Positions 1 to 8,806 are shown, counted from the stretch's first letter. The stretch is 64,000 nt of DNA from Actinocorallia populi (GCF_002995495.1 NZ_PVZV01000006.1:248001-312000); one strand, 5' to 3'. Made by a program: numbers and translations. Notes: generated by a model not told the origin, from the sequence alone.

Positions 1-614
1 CGCGGGAGGCGTTCGCGACGTCGGTGGCGACGATCGGGCTCGCCGGCGTGCTGCAGGCGGTGTTCGCGGTCCGGTACGGCACCGCGCCGTTGAGCCTGCC
101 CGACGGAGTGGTCTCGGGCGAGGCGTTCCGGGTGTTCTCCGCGGTGGTGCCGGTCGCCGACCTCATCGCCGTCGGCATGGCCGCGGCAGCCACGGCCTCG
201 CTGGTGGTCATGCTCAGGTTCACCCCGCTGGGGCAGCGCATGAACGCGGTGGCCGACAACGCCTCGCTCGCCGAGCATCTGGGCATCAGCGCGGCGCGCG
301 TGGCGGCGCTCGCCTGGGCGCTGGCGGGCGCCACGGCGGCACTGGCGGGCATCGCCTTCAGCCTGCGCTCGTCGGTCGACCCCGTCGGGGTGGCGAACAT
401 CGGGTTGTTCGCCTTTCCCGCGATCATCCTGGGCGGCCTGGACTCGGTCGGCGGGGCGCTGCTCGGCGGGATCATCCTGGGGGCCGTCCAGAACACGGTC
501 CAGGTCGCGTTCGGCAGTTCCTGGGTGGACCTGGTGTCCTTCCTGGTGATGCTCGCCATCCTCCTGGTCCGCCCGTCCGGGCTGTTCGGCAGGACCGAGG
601 TGGTGCGGCTATGA
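1..614 (+). CDS. HAAT-type ABC transporter permease, LivH-like (5' truncated by window edge)
   Basis: Inner-membrane permease of a branched-chain-amino-acid-type ABC importer. The reading frame is already open at base 3, so the true start lies upstream of the window and the C-terminal 204 or so residues are seen. Hydrophobic segments alternate with the LivH-type cytoplasmic loop (RMNAVADNASLAEHLGI), followed by the late helices with FAFPAIILGGLDSVGGALLGG, typical of LivH proteins. Its stop overlaps the next start (ATGA at 611-614), so it is translationally coupled to the LivM-like gene. The substrate is unknown; HAAT systems in actinomycetes also carry aromatic acids, amides and other small molecules. 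Confidence 0.9.
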   Translation, partial: REAFATSVATIGLAGVLQAVFAVRYGTAPLSLPDGVVSGEAFRVFSAVVPVADLIAVGMAAAATASLVVMLRFTPLGQRMNAVADNASLAEHLGISAARVAALAWALAGATAALAGIAFSLRSSVDPVGVANIGLFAFPAIILGGLDSVGGALLGGIILGAVQNTVQVAFGSSWVDLVSFLVMLAILLVRPSGLFGRTEVVRL

Positions 615-1696
615 CGGCGCGGACGCCGAAAGCCGGGGAGGGCCCGCTCGCGGGCGCCGTCCGGGCGCTCGCGAGGCCGGGCGGGCCGACCCGCGCGCTC
701 CTGGGGGGCGCGCTGCTGGCGGGGGCGGTGTACGCCGCTTTCGGAGGACCCTTCATCAACCTCATCGGGCAGTCGTGCGCGGTCTTCGCCATCGCGGCCC
801 TGGGCCAGTCGATCCTGATGGGCAGCGCGGGGCAGGTCGCCTTCAGCGGCGGCGCGTTCATGGCCATCGGCGCGTTCACGACCGGCATGCTGTCCGGCAC
901 GCCGCTGGAGCCCTTCCCGATCCCGCTGGTGGCGGGCGCGCTGATCGGCTGGGCCGTCGGTCTCGTCTCGGGCCTGCCGGGCCTGCGCTTCCGCGGGCTC
1001 TACCTGCTGCTGGCCAGCCTCGCGCTCCAGTTCATCGTGCTCTCCCTGGCCCACACCTACCAGTCCGCCCACCACCCGGCGGGCGTCCTCGTCCCGCCGC
1101 TCCGCCTCGGGCCGCTCGACCTGTCGAGCGGCCGGGCGCTGTACTTCACGCTGCTCGCCGTCCTGGCCGTCGTCTACGCGGCGGCGTGGGCGGTGGAGCG
1201 GACCGGCGTCGGCCTGGCGTGGCGGGCGCTGCGCGAGAGCGAGGTCGCCGCGGCCGTCAGCGGCGTCGACGTCACGCGGTGGAAGCTGTACGCGTTCGCG
1301 GCCAGCGGCGCGGTGACGGCGATGGCGGGAAGCCTGTTCGCCTACCTGGTGGGGCGCGCCGACTACCAGAGCTACGAGCTGGCCCTGTCGATCTCGCTGA
1401 TCACCATGATCTTCATCGGCGGGATCCGGTCGCGGCTCGGCGCGCTCGCCGGCGCCGTCGTCATCACGACGCTGCCCTACCTCCTGCAGAACAACCTCAG
1501 CGTCTGGCTGGGCGGCCTCGGGCTCGACGCGGGCTGGTACGCCGCCAACCAGAGCCAGGTGAACGCGGGCCTGTTCTCCCTGCTGTTCCTGCTGGTGGTG
1601 CTGTTCGAGCCGCACGGCGTCGAAGGGATCCTGCTCAAGGCGGAGCGGGCGGTGCGCGCACGGTCCCGGCACCGGACGGCCGGGGGCGCGTCATGA
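611..1696 (+). CDS. HAAT-type ABC transporter permease, LivM-like
   Basis: Second membrane permease of the importer, 361 residues, the usual LivM length. It has about ten hydrophobic segments, with the LivM signature region GQVAFSGGAFMAIGAFTTG in the first third and the EAA-like cytoplasmic loop around RALRESEVAAAVSGVDVTRWK. The C-terminal segment LVVLFEPHGVEGIL is the common end of LivM proteins. It starts inside the stop of the LivH-like gene and its own stop overlaps the next ATG, so the operon is tightly coupled. It should pair with the LivH-like permease to form the channel. Confidence 0.92.
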   Translation: MTARTPKAGEGPLAGAVRALARPGGPTRALLGGALLAGAVYAAFGGPFINLIGQSCAVFAIAALGQSILMGSAGQVAFSGGAFMAIGAFTTGMLSGTPLEPFPIPLVAGALIGWAVGLVSGLPGLRFRGLYLLLASLALQFIVLSLAHTYQSAHHPAGVLVPPLRLGPLDLSSGRALYFTLLAVLAVVYAAAWAVERTGVGLAWRALRESEVAAAVSGVDVTRWKLYAFAASGAVTAMAGSLFAYLVGRADYQSYELALSISLITMIFIGGIRSRLGALAGAVVITTLPYLLQNNLSVWLGGLGLDAGWYAANQSQVNAGLFSLLFLLVVLFEPHGVEGILLKAERAVRARSRHRTAGGAS

Positions 1697-2412
1697 CGGC
1701 GCCGGTGCTCTCGGTCCGCGGCCTCACCGTCTCCTACGACGGCGGAGCGCCCGCGGTGTCCGGCTACGACGTCGACCTCCCGCCGGGCACGCTCACCGTC
1801 GTCCTCGGCCGCAACGGGGCGGGCAAGACGAGCACGCTGCGGGGCATCACCGGTTTCCTCTCCCACGAATCCGGTGCATCGAGCGGCACGGTGGCCGTGC
1901 AGGGCGTCGTGGTCCGGCGGCCGAGTCCGCTGCGCCTGTCCCGCCTCGGCGTCGGCCTGGTCTCCGAACGCGACAAGGTCTTCGCGAACATGGGCGTGGG
2001 CGAGCAGCTGCGCCTGGTCGCCGACAGGAAGGCGGACCTGGACGAGGTCTGCGCGTTCTTCCCCCGGCTGGAAGAGCGCCGCGACGTGCGGGCGGGGCTG
2101 CTGAGCGGCGGCGAGAGGCAGATGCTGGCCACGGCCCTGGTGCTGTTGCGCAGGCCGAAGGCCCTGCTGGTCGACGAGCTGTCGCTCGGTCTCGCCCCGG
2201 GCGTGGTCGGCGAACTGGTGGGTTATCTGCGCCGCCTGGCCGACGAGCGGGGCCTGGCGATCCTGGCGGCCGACCAGTCCGTGCACGCGATGCTGGGCGT
2301 CGCCGACTTCGTGCAGGTCATGGACTCCGGGGCGGTGGTCGCGAGCGGTCCGCTGGCCGACCTGGACGTCGACGCGGTCCTGGACACCTACCTCGGCCGG
2401 AACGGGCGGTGA
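1693..2412 (+). CDS. HAAT-type ABC transporter ATP-binding protein, LivF-like
   Basis: Cytoplasmic ATPase, 239 residues. Walker A is GRNGAGKT at residues 39-46, the ABC signature LSGGE lies near residue 137, and the Walker B region reads LLVDELSLGLAP, where the usual DEPS is DELS. The switch region is DQS rather than the EQN common in LivF. The ATG at 1693 overlaps the preceding stop and is preferred over further upstream starts in the same frame, which would run antisense-like through the permease gene. It is followed 1 base later by the LivG-like ATPase. Confidence 0.9.
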   Translation: MTAPVLSVRGLTVSYDGGAPAVSGYDVDLPPGTLTVVLGRNGAGKTSTLRGITGFLSHESGASSGTVAVQGVVVRRPSPLRLSRLGVGLVSERDKVFANMGVGEQLRLVADRKADLDEVCAFFPRLEERRDVRAGLLSGGERQMLATALVLLRRPKALLVDELSLGLAPGVVGELVGYLRRLADERGLAILAADQSVHAMLGVADFVQVMDSGAVVASGPLADLDVDAVLDTYLGRNGR

Positions 2413-2413
2413 C

Positions 2414-3193
2414 ATGAACGACAGAGCACTCGTGTGCGACGGCGTCGACGTGCACCTGGGCGGCGTGCAGATCCTGCGGGACGTCACGTTCGACGTGCGG
2501 CCGGGGGAGTCCTTCGGGATCGTCGGCCCGAACGGCGCGGGGAAGACCACCATCCTCAACGTCATCACCGGGATCGTGCGCCCGACCGCGGGAACCCTGC
2601 GCTACGGCGACACCGACCTGCTCGGCACGGCTCCGCACCGCATGCGCGGCCACGGGATCGGGCGGAGCCTGCAGTCGACCCAGTACTTCAAGGATCTGAC
2701 GGCTCTCCAGCTGGTGGCGCTGGGGAGGCTGCCCAACTCCGTCGCGGGAGCCCTCTCCTTCGGCGCCCACCGCCGCCGTCGCCGGACCGGCGGATCGCAA
2801 CCCGCAGCCGAGGCGCTGGAACTCCTCGGCCTGGCCGACCACGCCGAACGGCCCCTGGGCGAGCTGTCCAGCGCGGTGCAGAAGCTCGTCGACATCGCAC
2901 GGGCCGTCGTGGCCGGAACGCACCTCCTCCTGCTGGACGAGCCGACCTCCGGCGTCAGCGCGCAGGAGCGAGGGATGGTCTCCGACGCGCTGGACAGGCT
3001 GCGCGGCCTCGGCCGCACCATCGTGCTGATCGACCACGACCCCGGTTTCGTCACGGGCAACTGCGACCGCCTGATGGCGATGAACTTCGGCCAGGTCCTC
3101 CATGTCGGCGAACCCGACGAGGTCATGAACAACGAGACCGTCAAGCGGTCGTATCTCGGGGAGAAGGAAGAGCGCCATGATGGGAATGCCTAG
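2414..3193 (+). CDS. HAAT-type ABC transporter ATP-binding protein, LivG-like
   Basis: Second ATPase of the importer, 259 residues. Walker A is GPNGAGKT at residues 38-45, Walker B is LLLLDEPTSG, and the H-loop is LIDHDPGF. The ABC signature is degenerate: LSSAVQKLVDIARA stands where LSGGQ or the LivG-type LPYGQQRRLEIARA would be, so the protein may contribute a weak site in an asymmetric ATPase pair. Its last 17 bases overlap the start of the substrate-binding protein. LivG and LivF ATPases normally form the heterodimer that drives HAAT transporters. Confidence 0.9.
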   Translation: MNDRALVCDGVDVHLGGVQILRDVTFDVRPGESFGIVGPNGAGKTTILNVITGIVRPTAGTLRYGDTDLLGTAPHRMRGHGIGRSLQSTQYFKDLTALQLVALGRLPNSVAGALSFGAHRRRRRTGGSQPAAEALELLGLADHAERPLGELSSAVQKLVDIARAVVAGTHLLLLDEPTSGVSAQERGMVSDALDRLRGLGRTIVLIDHDPGFVTGNCDRLMAMNFGQVLHVGEPDEVMNNETVKRSYLGEKEERHDGNA

Positions 3194-4355
3194 AACGCCG
3201 CTCCGCGTGCTGGCGGCCGGGGCGGTCACGGCCCTGGCCCTCACCGCCTGCGGCGGCCCCGCACCGGACGGGGACGCCTACAAGTGGGGCGTCAACTCGG
3301 AACTCTCCGGTGTGATGTCGCCCTTCGGGGCCACCGCGGCGGACGGCGTCGCCGCCTACGTCGACCAGGTGAACGCGAACGGCGGCATCAACGGCCACAA
3401 GATCGAGCTGAAGACGCTCGACAACGCCGGCGACCAGTCGCGGGCCGCGGCGAACGCGACGCAGCTGGCGACGGTCGACAAGGTCAACGCGATCTTCGGC
3501 AACGCCCTGAGCGCGAACTGCTCGGCCGCGCAGCCCGTCGTCGAGCGGTACGAGATCCCGCAGGCCTGCCTGTCGGTGGCCGAGCCCGGCCCGTACGCGT
3601 TCAACCTGGGCCCGGACCTGGCGCAGGGCGCCGACCCGCTGTTCGCCTCCGCCAGGAAGCTCGCCGGCAAGGCGGACCCGAAGGTGGCGTTCGCGCACCT
3701 CAACACGCTGACCGGCATCGCGCTGGCGAAGTCCGTCAAGGAGAAGGCCGGAGCCGCCGGCGTCACCGTCGCGACGTCCCAGCAGATCGACCTGAAGTCG
3801 ACCGACGTGTCCGGGCCGGTCGCCCGGATCGTCGCCTCGCAGCCGGACGCGGTCCTGCTCAGCAACACCAGCACCGGCCTGCTCAACATCCTGAAGGGCG
3901 TCCGGGCGGCGGGCCTGAAGGCACCCGTGATCTGGCTGGACGGCACCGGGCAGATCGGCGCGCTGGCGCAGACGACCGACAACGACCTCCACGCCCTGAG
4001 CGTCTGGCAGCTGGTCGACCCCGCGTCCACCCAGGCCGACGCCAAGGAGTTCATCTCCGCGATCACCCCGAAGCTGAAGAAGGGGATGTCGGCGACGGCG
4101 CTGAACGACGGGCAGTTCGTCGGCGGCTACGTCACGGCGCGCGCCTTCGGCGAGGCGATGAAGACCTGCGGCCACCCGTGCTCCGGCGCGAAGCTCAAGA
4201 CCGAACTGGAGAAGACCAGGCTGTCGCTGCCCGGCCTGGTGTCGAGCTTCTCCTACACCGCCGACGACCACTACCCGTACGAGAACTGGTACCTCTACGA
4301 CGTGAAGGGCACCTCGACCTCGCTCCTGGAGACGCTGCCCGCCTCGGGCTCCTGA
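3177..4355 (+). CDS. HAAT-family substrate-binding lipoprotein (LivJ/K-like)
   Basis: Extracytoplasmic receptor of the importer, 392 residues. The N-terminus is a lipoprotein signal (hydrophobic stretch then lipobox LTAC near residue 24), so it should be anchored to the outer face of the membrane by a diacylglyceryl cysteine. The body has the periplasmic-binding-protein type 1 pattern: a branched-chain ligand-binding start (ELSGVMSPFGATAADGVAAYVDQVNANGG) and the usual internal repeats. The start at 3177 has GAAGGAAG ahead of it; ATG 3186 is an alternative. It ends the operon just before a strong hairpin terminator. Ligand unknown. Confidence 0.92.
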   Translation: MMGMPRTPLRVLAAGAVTALALTACGGPAPDGDAYKWGVNSELSGVMSPFGATAADGVAAYVDQVNANGGINGHKIELKTLDNAGDQSRAAANATQLATVDKVNAIFGNALSANCSAAQPVVERYEIPQACLSVAEPGPYAFNLGPDLAQGADPLFASARKLAGKADPKVAFAHLNTLTGIALAKSVKEKAGAAGVTVATSQQIDLKSTDVSGPVARIVASQPDAVLLSNTSTGLLNILKGVRAAGLKAPVIWLDGTGQIGALAQTTDNDLHALSVWQLVDPASTQADAKEFISAITPKLKKGMSATALNDGQFVGGYVTARAFGEAMKTCGHPCSGAKLKTELEKTRLSLPGLVSSFSYTADDHYPYENWYLYDVKGTSTSLLETLPASGS

Positions 4356-4377
4356 CGGCGGCCCGCTGAAACGCTGA

Positions 4378-4408
4378 CGGCCGGCCCCGCGGGATGCGGG
4401 GCCGGCCG
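4378..4408. terminator. Bidirectional hairpin terminator
   Basis: A perfect 13-base-pair inverted repeat (4378-4390 and 4396-4408) with a 5-base loop lies between the convergent binding-protein gene and the MFS exporter gene. The stem is entirely G/C and has no U tract, which is normal for actinomycete terminators. It should stop transcription from both sides. Confidence 0.8.
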
Positions 4409-4420
4409 CGGGCGCCGGGT

Positions 4421-5908
4421 TCAGTGCTGGACCGAGGCGAGGTCGAGCCGGGCGGGGGTCAGACGCCAGATGACGGCGGCCGCCACCAGGATGAGGATCC
4501 CGCCGTAAAGGCTCGTCAACTGCAGGGAATCGGTGAAGGCGAGCTCGGCCTGGTCCGCCAGGCCGGGGGAGCCGGTCTCCTGGGCGACCACCAGCGCGCC
4601 GCCCAGCGACTCGCGGACCTGGGCGGTGGCGTTCTCCGGGAGGCCGCCGCGGTAGAAGGCGGCTGCCAGGCTGCCCAGGACCGCGACGCCGAGGGTGGCG
4701 CCGAGCTCGTAGGAGGTCTCCTCGATCGCGGCGGCGCTGCCCGCCTTCTCCACCGGGGTGCCGGACATGATGACGGCGGAGGCGACGGCGAGCGAGCCCA
4801 GGCCCGCGCCGATCAGCAGGAGGGAGAAGGCCACCCACGGGTAGGTCAGCGGAACGGTCCACAGCGCCAGGAAGCCGAGCCCGCTGACCGCCATCCCGCC
4901 CGCCAGGACCGTGCGCGTGCCGATCCGCGCCGCGATGGCGGGCGCCAGCGGGGAGAGCACCCCGGCGCCGAGCGCCATCGGGAGCAGCGCCAGGCCCGTC
5001 TGCAGGGGGGAGTAGTCGCGGACCAGCTGCATCCACTGCACGAGGATCAGCATCATGCCCGCCAGCCCGATCGAGCTGGTGAGCGCGGTCAGGGTGCCGG
5101 ACGTGAAGGCGCCGTTGCGAAAGAGCCGGATCTCCAGCAGCGGGTCGGGACGGGACAGGCACCGCCGGACGAACCATGCCAGGGCCACGACGGCCAGCAG
5201 CGCCGCCGCGGCGGTCCCGGCGGTCCAGCCGTCCGAGGCCAGGTGCTTGATGGCGTAGACGAGGGCGACCATGCCGGCGATCGACAGTACCGTGCCCCAG
5301 GCGTCCCACCGGCCGGGGTCCGCGCTGCGCGACTCGGGCAGCAGGACCAGCCCGGCGGCGATGGCGGCGGCCATCACGGGCACGTTGACCAGGAAGGCCG
5401 CCTGCCAGCTGAAGTGCTCCAGCAGCAGCCCGCCCGCGATCGGGCCGAGCGCGGCGCCCGCCGACGCCATGGTCGCCCAGATCCCCAGCGCCGTGGCGCG
5501 TTCGCCGGGGTCGGTGAACATGCTGCGGATCATCGACAGCGTCGAGGGCATGATCATCGCGCCGCCGACGCCGAGCAGCGCCCGCACCGCGATGACCTCG
5601 GCCGAGCCGTCGGCCCACAACACCGCCACCGAGGCGAGCCCGAAGACGGCGAAGCCGGAGAGGAGCATGCGCTTGCGCCCCCAGCGGTCGCCCAGCGCGC
5701 CCGCGGTCACCAGCAGGCCCGCGACGACCAGGGAGTAGACGTCGACGATCCACAGCAGCTGCACCGCGTCCGGCCTCAGGTCCGCCGAGAGCTCCGGCAG
5801 CGCCACGTTGAGGATGGTCATGTCCATGACGACGAGCAGCAGGCTGGCGGACAGGACCGCCAGCGCCGCCCAGCGCCGGGGATGCGGATCGGTCGGATGG
5901 TGCGTCAT
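4421..5908 (-). CDS. MFS drug exporter, DHA2 (14-helix EmrB/QacA) family
   Basis: Proton-driven multidrug exporter of the cytoplasmic membrane, 495 residues. The start is ATG at 5908, overlapping the TetR stop (ATGA), and the protein begins MTHHPTDPHPRRWAAL. Helix 1 carries LLVVMDMTILNVALPELS (motif D1 of DHA2), loop 2-3 has GDRWGRKRML (motif A), and helix 5 holds ASAGAALGPIAGGLL (motif C, typical of antiporters). The open frame extends upstream through the TetR gene, but that part is the shadow of the TetR coding sequence. Co-transcription with the TetR gene suggests induction by its own substrates. Confidence 0.92.
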   Translation of the reverse strand: MTHHPTDPHPRRWAALAVLSASLLLVVMDMTILNVALPELSADLRPDAVQLLWIVDVYSLVVAGLLVTAGALGDRWGRKRMLLSGFAVFGLASVAVLWADGSAEVIAVRALLGVGGAMIMPSTLSMIRSMFTDPGERATALGIWATMASAGAALGPIAGGLLLEHFSWQAAFLVNVPVMAAAIAAGLVLLPESRSADPGRWDAWGTVLSIAGMVALVYAIKHLASDGWTAGTAAAALLAVVALAWFVRRCLSRPDPLLEIRLFRNGAFTSGTLTALTSSIGLAGMMLILVQWMQLVRDYSPLQTGLALLPMALGAGVLSPLAPAIAARIGTRTVLAGGMAVSGLGFLALWTVPLTYPWVAFSLLLIGAGLGSLAVASAVIMSGTPVEKAGSAAAIEETSYELGATLGVAVLGSLAAAFYRGGLPENATAQVRESLGGALVVAQETGSPGLADQAELAFTDSLQLTSLYGGILILVAAAVIWRLTPARLDLASVQH

Positions 5909-6456
5909 GAGGTCCCCCGGAGGAAGGCGTCGAGAAGGAGGCGGGGCGCGTCGCGCCGGGCGACGTCGCCGCGCCGCAGGCTCTCGCGGACGGCTATGAG
6001 CAGCCCGTACAAGGTGTTGCTCACCCATCGGGCGGGAAGGTCCGTTCGGAGGATCCCGGCCTTCTGGCAGGCCGCGAACAGCTCGACCTCCCTCGCCTCC
6101 AGCTCCTCGGCGCTCCGCACCAGCTCCGCGTCGCTCTCCATGAGGTGCTCGGTGAGCGAGAATCCGTGCTCCTCGGCGATCCCGACGAAGGAGAGGACCA
6201 TCGCCCGGAGGGTCTCCTCCAGCCGTTGCCCCGTCCGCAGGGCCTCCTGGAGCCCGACCTCCTCGTGGACCTGCCGCCACGCCTCGTGCGCCCGCCGCCC
6301 CAGCGCGAGGATCAGTTCCTCGCGCGTGGCGAAGTGCCGGTGCAGCGTCGCCCGGCTGACCCCGGCCGCCTGGGCGATCTCGCCCATGGAGGCGGTCGGC
6401 GCCCGGTTCAGATGCTCGATCGCCCGGGTGACGATCTGTTCGCGGCTCACCGCCAT
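5905..6456 (-). CDS. TetR-family repressor of the adjacent MFS exporter
   Basis: 183-residue transcription factor. The N-terminal helix-turn-helix is at about residues 24-46 (GEIAQAAGVSRATLHRHFA), followed by a ligand-binding helical domain of normal length. It is the first gene of a two-gene minus-strand operon with the DHA2 exporter, sharing a 4-base stop/start overlap. A perfect palindrome 42 bases upstream of its start is the likely operator, so autoregulation together with exporter repression is inferred. The drug or metabolite sensed is unknown. Confidence 0.92.
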   Translation of the reverse strand: MAVSREQIVTRAIEHLNRAPTASMGEIAQAAGVSRATLHRHFATREELILALGRRAHEAWRQVHEEVGLQEALRTGQRLEETLRAMVLSFVGIAEEHGFSLTEHLMESDAELVRSAEELEAREVELFAACQKAGILRTDLPARWVSNTLYGLLIAVRESLRRGDVARRDAPRLLLDAFLRGTS

Positions 6457-6497
6457 GTCGGACTTCCCTGTCTGAAATGAGACTCGATTGCCTTATT

Positions 6498-6515
6498 CGC
6501 TACATGACAGTAGCG
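6498..6515. promoter_or_regulatory. Palindromic operator candidate for the TetR/MFS operon
   Basis: CGCTAC, a 6-base spacer, then GTAGCG: a perfect 18-base inverted repeat 42 bases upstream of the TetR start codon on the minus strand. Its size and position fit a TetR-type operator overlapping the promoter of the TetR/exporter operon. No other gene uses this gap as a promoter, since the LysR gene ends at 6537 on the same strand. Confidence 0.55.
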
Positions 6516-6536
6516 CTCCGGCGGGGTCCGCCGGTC

Positions 6537-7430
6537 TCACGGGACGTGCACATGGGCGTCGACCAGGCGCAGCAGTGCACGGAGCGCGGTGCTGGGCCGG
6601 TGGTGCGAGGGGGTGGCGATGAACAGTTCCCACCGCGGGGCGGGATCGGCCAGGGGCAGCACCGCCAGCCGGGGGTCGCCATGCGGGGCGGCGTAGGACG
6701 GCACGATGGTGACGCCGAGGCCGTGGCGGACGAAGTCGGCCGCGGCGCTCACGTCGTGGACCTCGATGCGGACGGTGCGGTGCACGTTCGAGGCCGCCAT
6801 GTACCGGTCGACGAGGGTGCGGTTGCCGTAGCCGACGGGCGAGTCGATGAAGGACTCGTCCGCGAGGTCGGCGGGGGCGACGCCGTCACGCCCGGCGAGG
6901 GGATGGCCGGCGGGCAGCACGGCCAGCAGGGGGAGCGAGGCCAGGAGCCTGCGGTCGAGTCCCGGCGGCGGGGCGCCGGGCAGGGACAGGAAGGCGGCGT
7001 CGAGGGCCCCCTCCAGGAGTGAGCGGGCCAGGTCGGCCGACCCCCGGGCCGCCACCTGGAGGCTGATGGCGACCCCGGGGTGGTCGGCGTGGAACCGCCC
7101 GACGAGCGCGGGCAGGTCGAGGATGCCGAGCGAGGCCAGGGTGCCGATGGTCAGGGAGCCCCGCAGCCCGCCGCGCACCTCGTCGACGGCGTCGCGGGCC
7201 GCGCGCGCCGCGGCGAGCGTGGTGCGGGCCTCGGGGAGCAGGGCGATCCCGGCGTCGGTGAGGGCGACGCGCTTGGACGTGCGCTCGAACAGCGGGAGGC
7301 CGAGCTCGCGCTCCAGGCTCCGGATGGCGGCGGAGAGCCCGGACTGGGCGATGTGCAGGCGGCGGGCGGCCCGGGTGAAGTTCAACTCCTCGGCCACGGC
7401 GGCGAAGTACTCGAGGTGGCGCAGCTCCAT
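6537..7430 (-). CDS. LysR-family transcriptional regulator
   Basis: 297 residues, a full-length LysR protein. The winged helix-turn-helix is N-terminal (MELRHLEYFAAVAEELNFTR, with ARRLHIAQSGLSAAIRSLE as the recognition part) and a type 2 periplasmic-binding-fold effector domain follows. The ATG at 7430 is chosen because the domain begins exactly there; the frame is open for 29 further codons upstream without homology. It is divergent from the MFS gene at 7538, the classic arrangement for a LysR regulator and its target. A palindrome directly abuts the start codon. Confidence 0.92.
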   Translation of the reverse strand: MELRHLEYFAAVAEELNFTRAARRLHIAQSGLSAAIRSLERELGLPLFERTSKRVALTDAGIALLPEARTTLAAARAARDAVDEVRGGLRGSLTIGTLASLGILDLPALVGRFHADHPGVAISLQVAARGSADLARSLLEGALDAAFLSLPGAPPPGLDRRLLASLPLLAVLPAGHPLAGRDGVAPADLADESFIDSPVGYGNRTLVDRYMAASNVHRTVRIEVHDVSAAADFVRHGLGVTIVPSYAAPHGDPRLAVLPLADPAPRWELFIATPSHHRPSTALRALLRLVDAHVHVP

Positions 7431-7454
7431 GGGATCACAACTATCACTGATCCC
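7431..7454. promoter_or_regulatory. Palindrome in the LysR/MFS divergent promoter
   Basis: GGGATCA, a 10-base spacer, then TGATCCC: perfect 7-base arms that begin at the base next to the LysR start codon. The gap between the LysR gene and the MFS gene is only 107 bases, so a protein bound here could control both directions. LysR operators are usually T-N11-A with dyad symmetry; binding by this LysR protein is an inference. Confidence 0.5.
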
Positions 7455-7537
7455 GATCGACCCGAGCAAGAACATGTGTTGGACGTGATCGATGTGCGGA
7501 GCCGATGCTGGATTCACCTCACAGATCGGAGCAGCTC

Positions 7538-8806
7538 ATGTCCGTCCTCTCGCCTGGCCGCCCCGCGGAGATCCGCCGCGGGCCCGCCCGGCCCCGTCCC
7601 ACGACGCTGGGACACCGGACCGGATTCCCGGTGGTCGCGGCCGCCTTCCTGGTGTCCATGGCCTTCTCCGCCGCACCGACCCCGCTGTGGGGGGTGTACC
7701 AGCGGTACGAGCACTTCTCCACTTTCACCGTCACCGTGGCGTTCGCCGTCTACGCGCTGGGAGTGGTCGTCAGCCTCTTCCTCGCGGGCCACCTCTCCGA
7801 CCGGCTGGGGCGCAGGCGGATCCTGCTCCCGGCCGTGCTGCTCGAGGCCGTCTCGGCCGCGGTCTTCCTGTCCTCCGCCTCGCTGCCCGCGGTGATCGCA
7901 GCCCGGCTCGTCTCCGGGCTGGGTGTCGGGATGATCACGGCGACGGCCACCGCGTACCTGGCGGAACTGCACCTGGCCGCCCGCCCGGGCGCCTCGCGCG
8001 CCCGCGCCGATCTGGCCGCCACCGCGGCCAACCTGGGCGGGCTGGCCGTGGGACCGCTCGTGTCGGGCCTGCTCGCCCAGTACGCCTCCCGGCCGCTGCA
8101 CACCCCCTACCTCGTCTTCCTGGGACTGCTGCTGCTCAGCGCGGCCGGCCTGGCGTTCGTCCCGGAGACGGTGGAGGCCGCCGGGGAGCGGACGCCCTAC
8201 CGTCCGCAGCGGATCTCGGTGCCGGGCGCCTCGCGCGGCACCTACTTCGCCGCCTCCGCCGCCGCTTTCGCCGCCTTCTCCGTGCTGGGCCTGTTCACCT
8301 CAGTGGCGCCGGGCTTCGTCTCCGACGCCCTGCACCACCCCTCGCGGGCCCTGGCCGGACTGGTGGCCTTCCTCGTCTTCGGCGCCGCGGCCGCCGCCCA
8401 ACCCGCGCTGGCCCGCGTCACGGCGGGTCGCCGCCTGGCAGCCGGCCTGCTGCTGATGACGCTGGGCGTCGGCGGCGTCATCGCCGGAGTCCGGTCGGCG
8501 CACTTCCCCCTCTTCCTGGCCTCCGGCGTCGCCGCGGGGGCGGGAGCGGGGACCCTGTTCCAGGGCGCGGTCACCACGGTCGCCGCCCTCGCCCCCGCAC
8601 GAGCCCGCGGTGAGGCCCTCGCGGGCCTGTTCCTGGCGGCCTACGCCGGTCTGGCCCTCCCGATCCTCGGGATCGGCGCGGCCACCCGGTTCGTCACCGC
8701 CGAGACCGCCCTGCTCGGTTTCGGCACGGCGCTCCTCGCCCTGGCGGCCGCGATCGCGGCCCACTTCGCCCGGGCACGTCACGGAGCGGGCCCCAACGGA
8801 AGGTGA
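7538..8806 (+). CDS. MFS transporter, probable efflux or small-molecule permease
   Basis: 422-residue membrane protein with about twelve hydrophobic helices. Motif A is visible in the loop after helix 2 (GHLSDRLGRRRIL), and a repeat of similar loops follows in the second half. The start at 7538 has GGAG seven bases upstream; an ATG at 7505 in the same frame lacks a good ribosome site. It is divergent from the LysR gene, which probably controls it. Substrate cannot be told from the sequence; the family includes sugar, drug and metabolite transporters. Confidence 0.85.
   Translation: MSVLSPGRPAEIRRGPARPRPTTLGHRTGFPVVAAAFLVSMAFSAAPTPLWGVYQRYEHFSTFTVTVAFAVYALGVVVSLFLAGHLSDRLGRRRILLPAVLLEAVSAAVFLSSASLPAVIAARLVSGLGVGMITATATAYLAELHLAARPGASRARADLAATAANLGGLAVGPLVSGLLAQYASRPLHTPYLVFLGLLLLSAAGLAFVPETVEAAGERTPYRPQRISVPGASRGTYFAASAAAFAAFSVLGLFTSVAPGFVSDALHHPSRALAGLVAFLVFGAAAAAQPALARVTAGRRLAAGLLLMTLGVGGVIAGVRSAHFPLFLASGVAAGAGAGTLFQGAVTTVAALAPARARGEALAGLFLAAYAGLALPILGIGAATRFVTAETALLGFGTALLALAAAIAAHFARARHGAGPNGR

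Noticed and set aside
3141-5753. An 870-codon minus-strand open frame
   Set aside because: It crosses a strong terminator and lies antisense to a binding protein and out of frame to a clear MFS gene; composition is arginine/glycine-rich shadow sequence.
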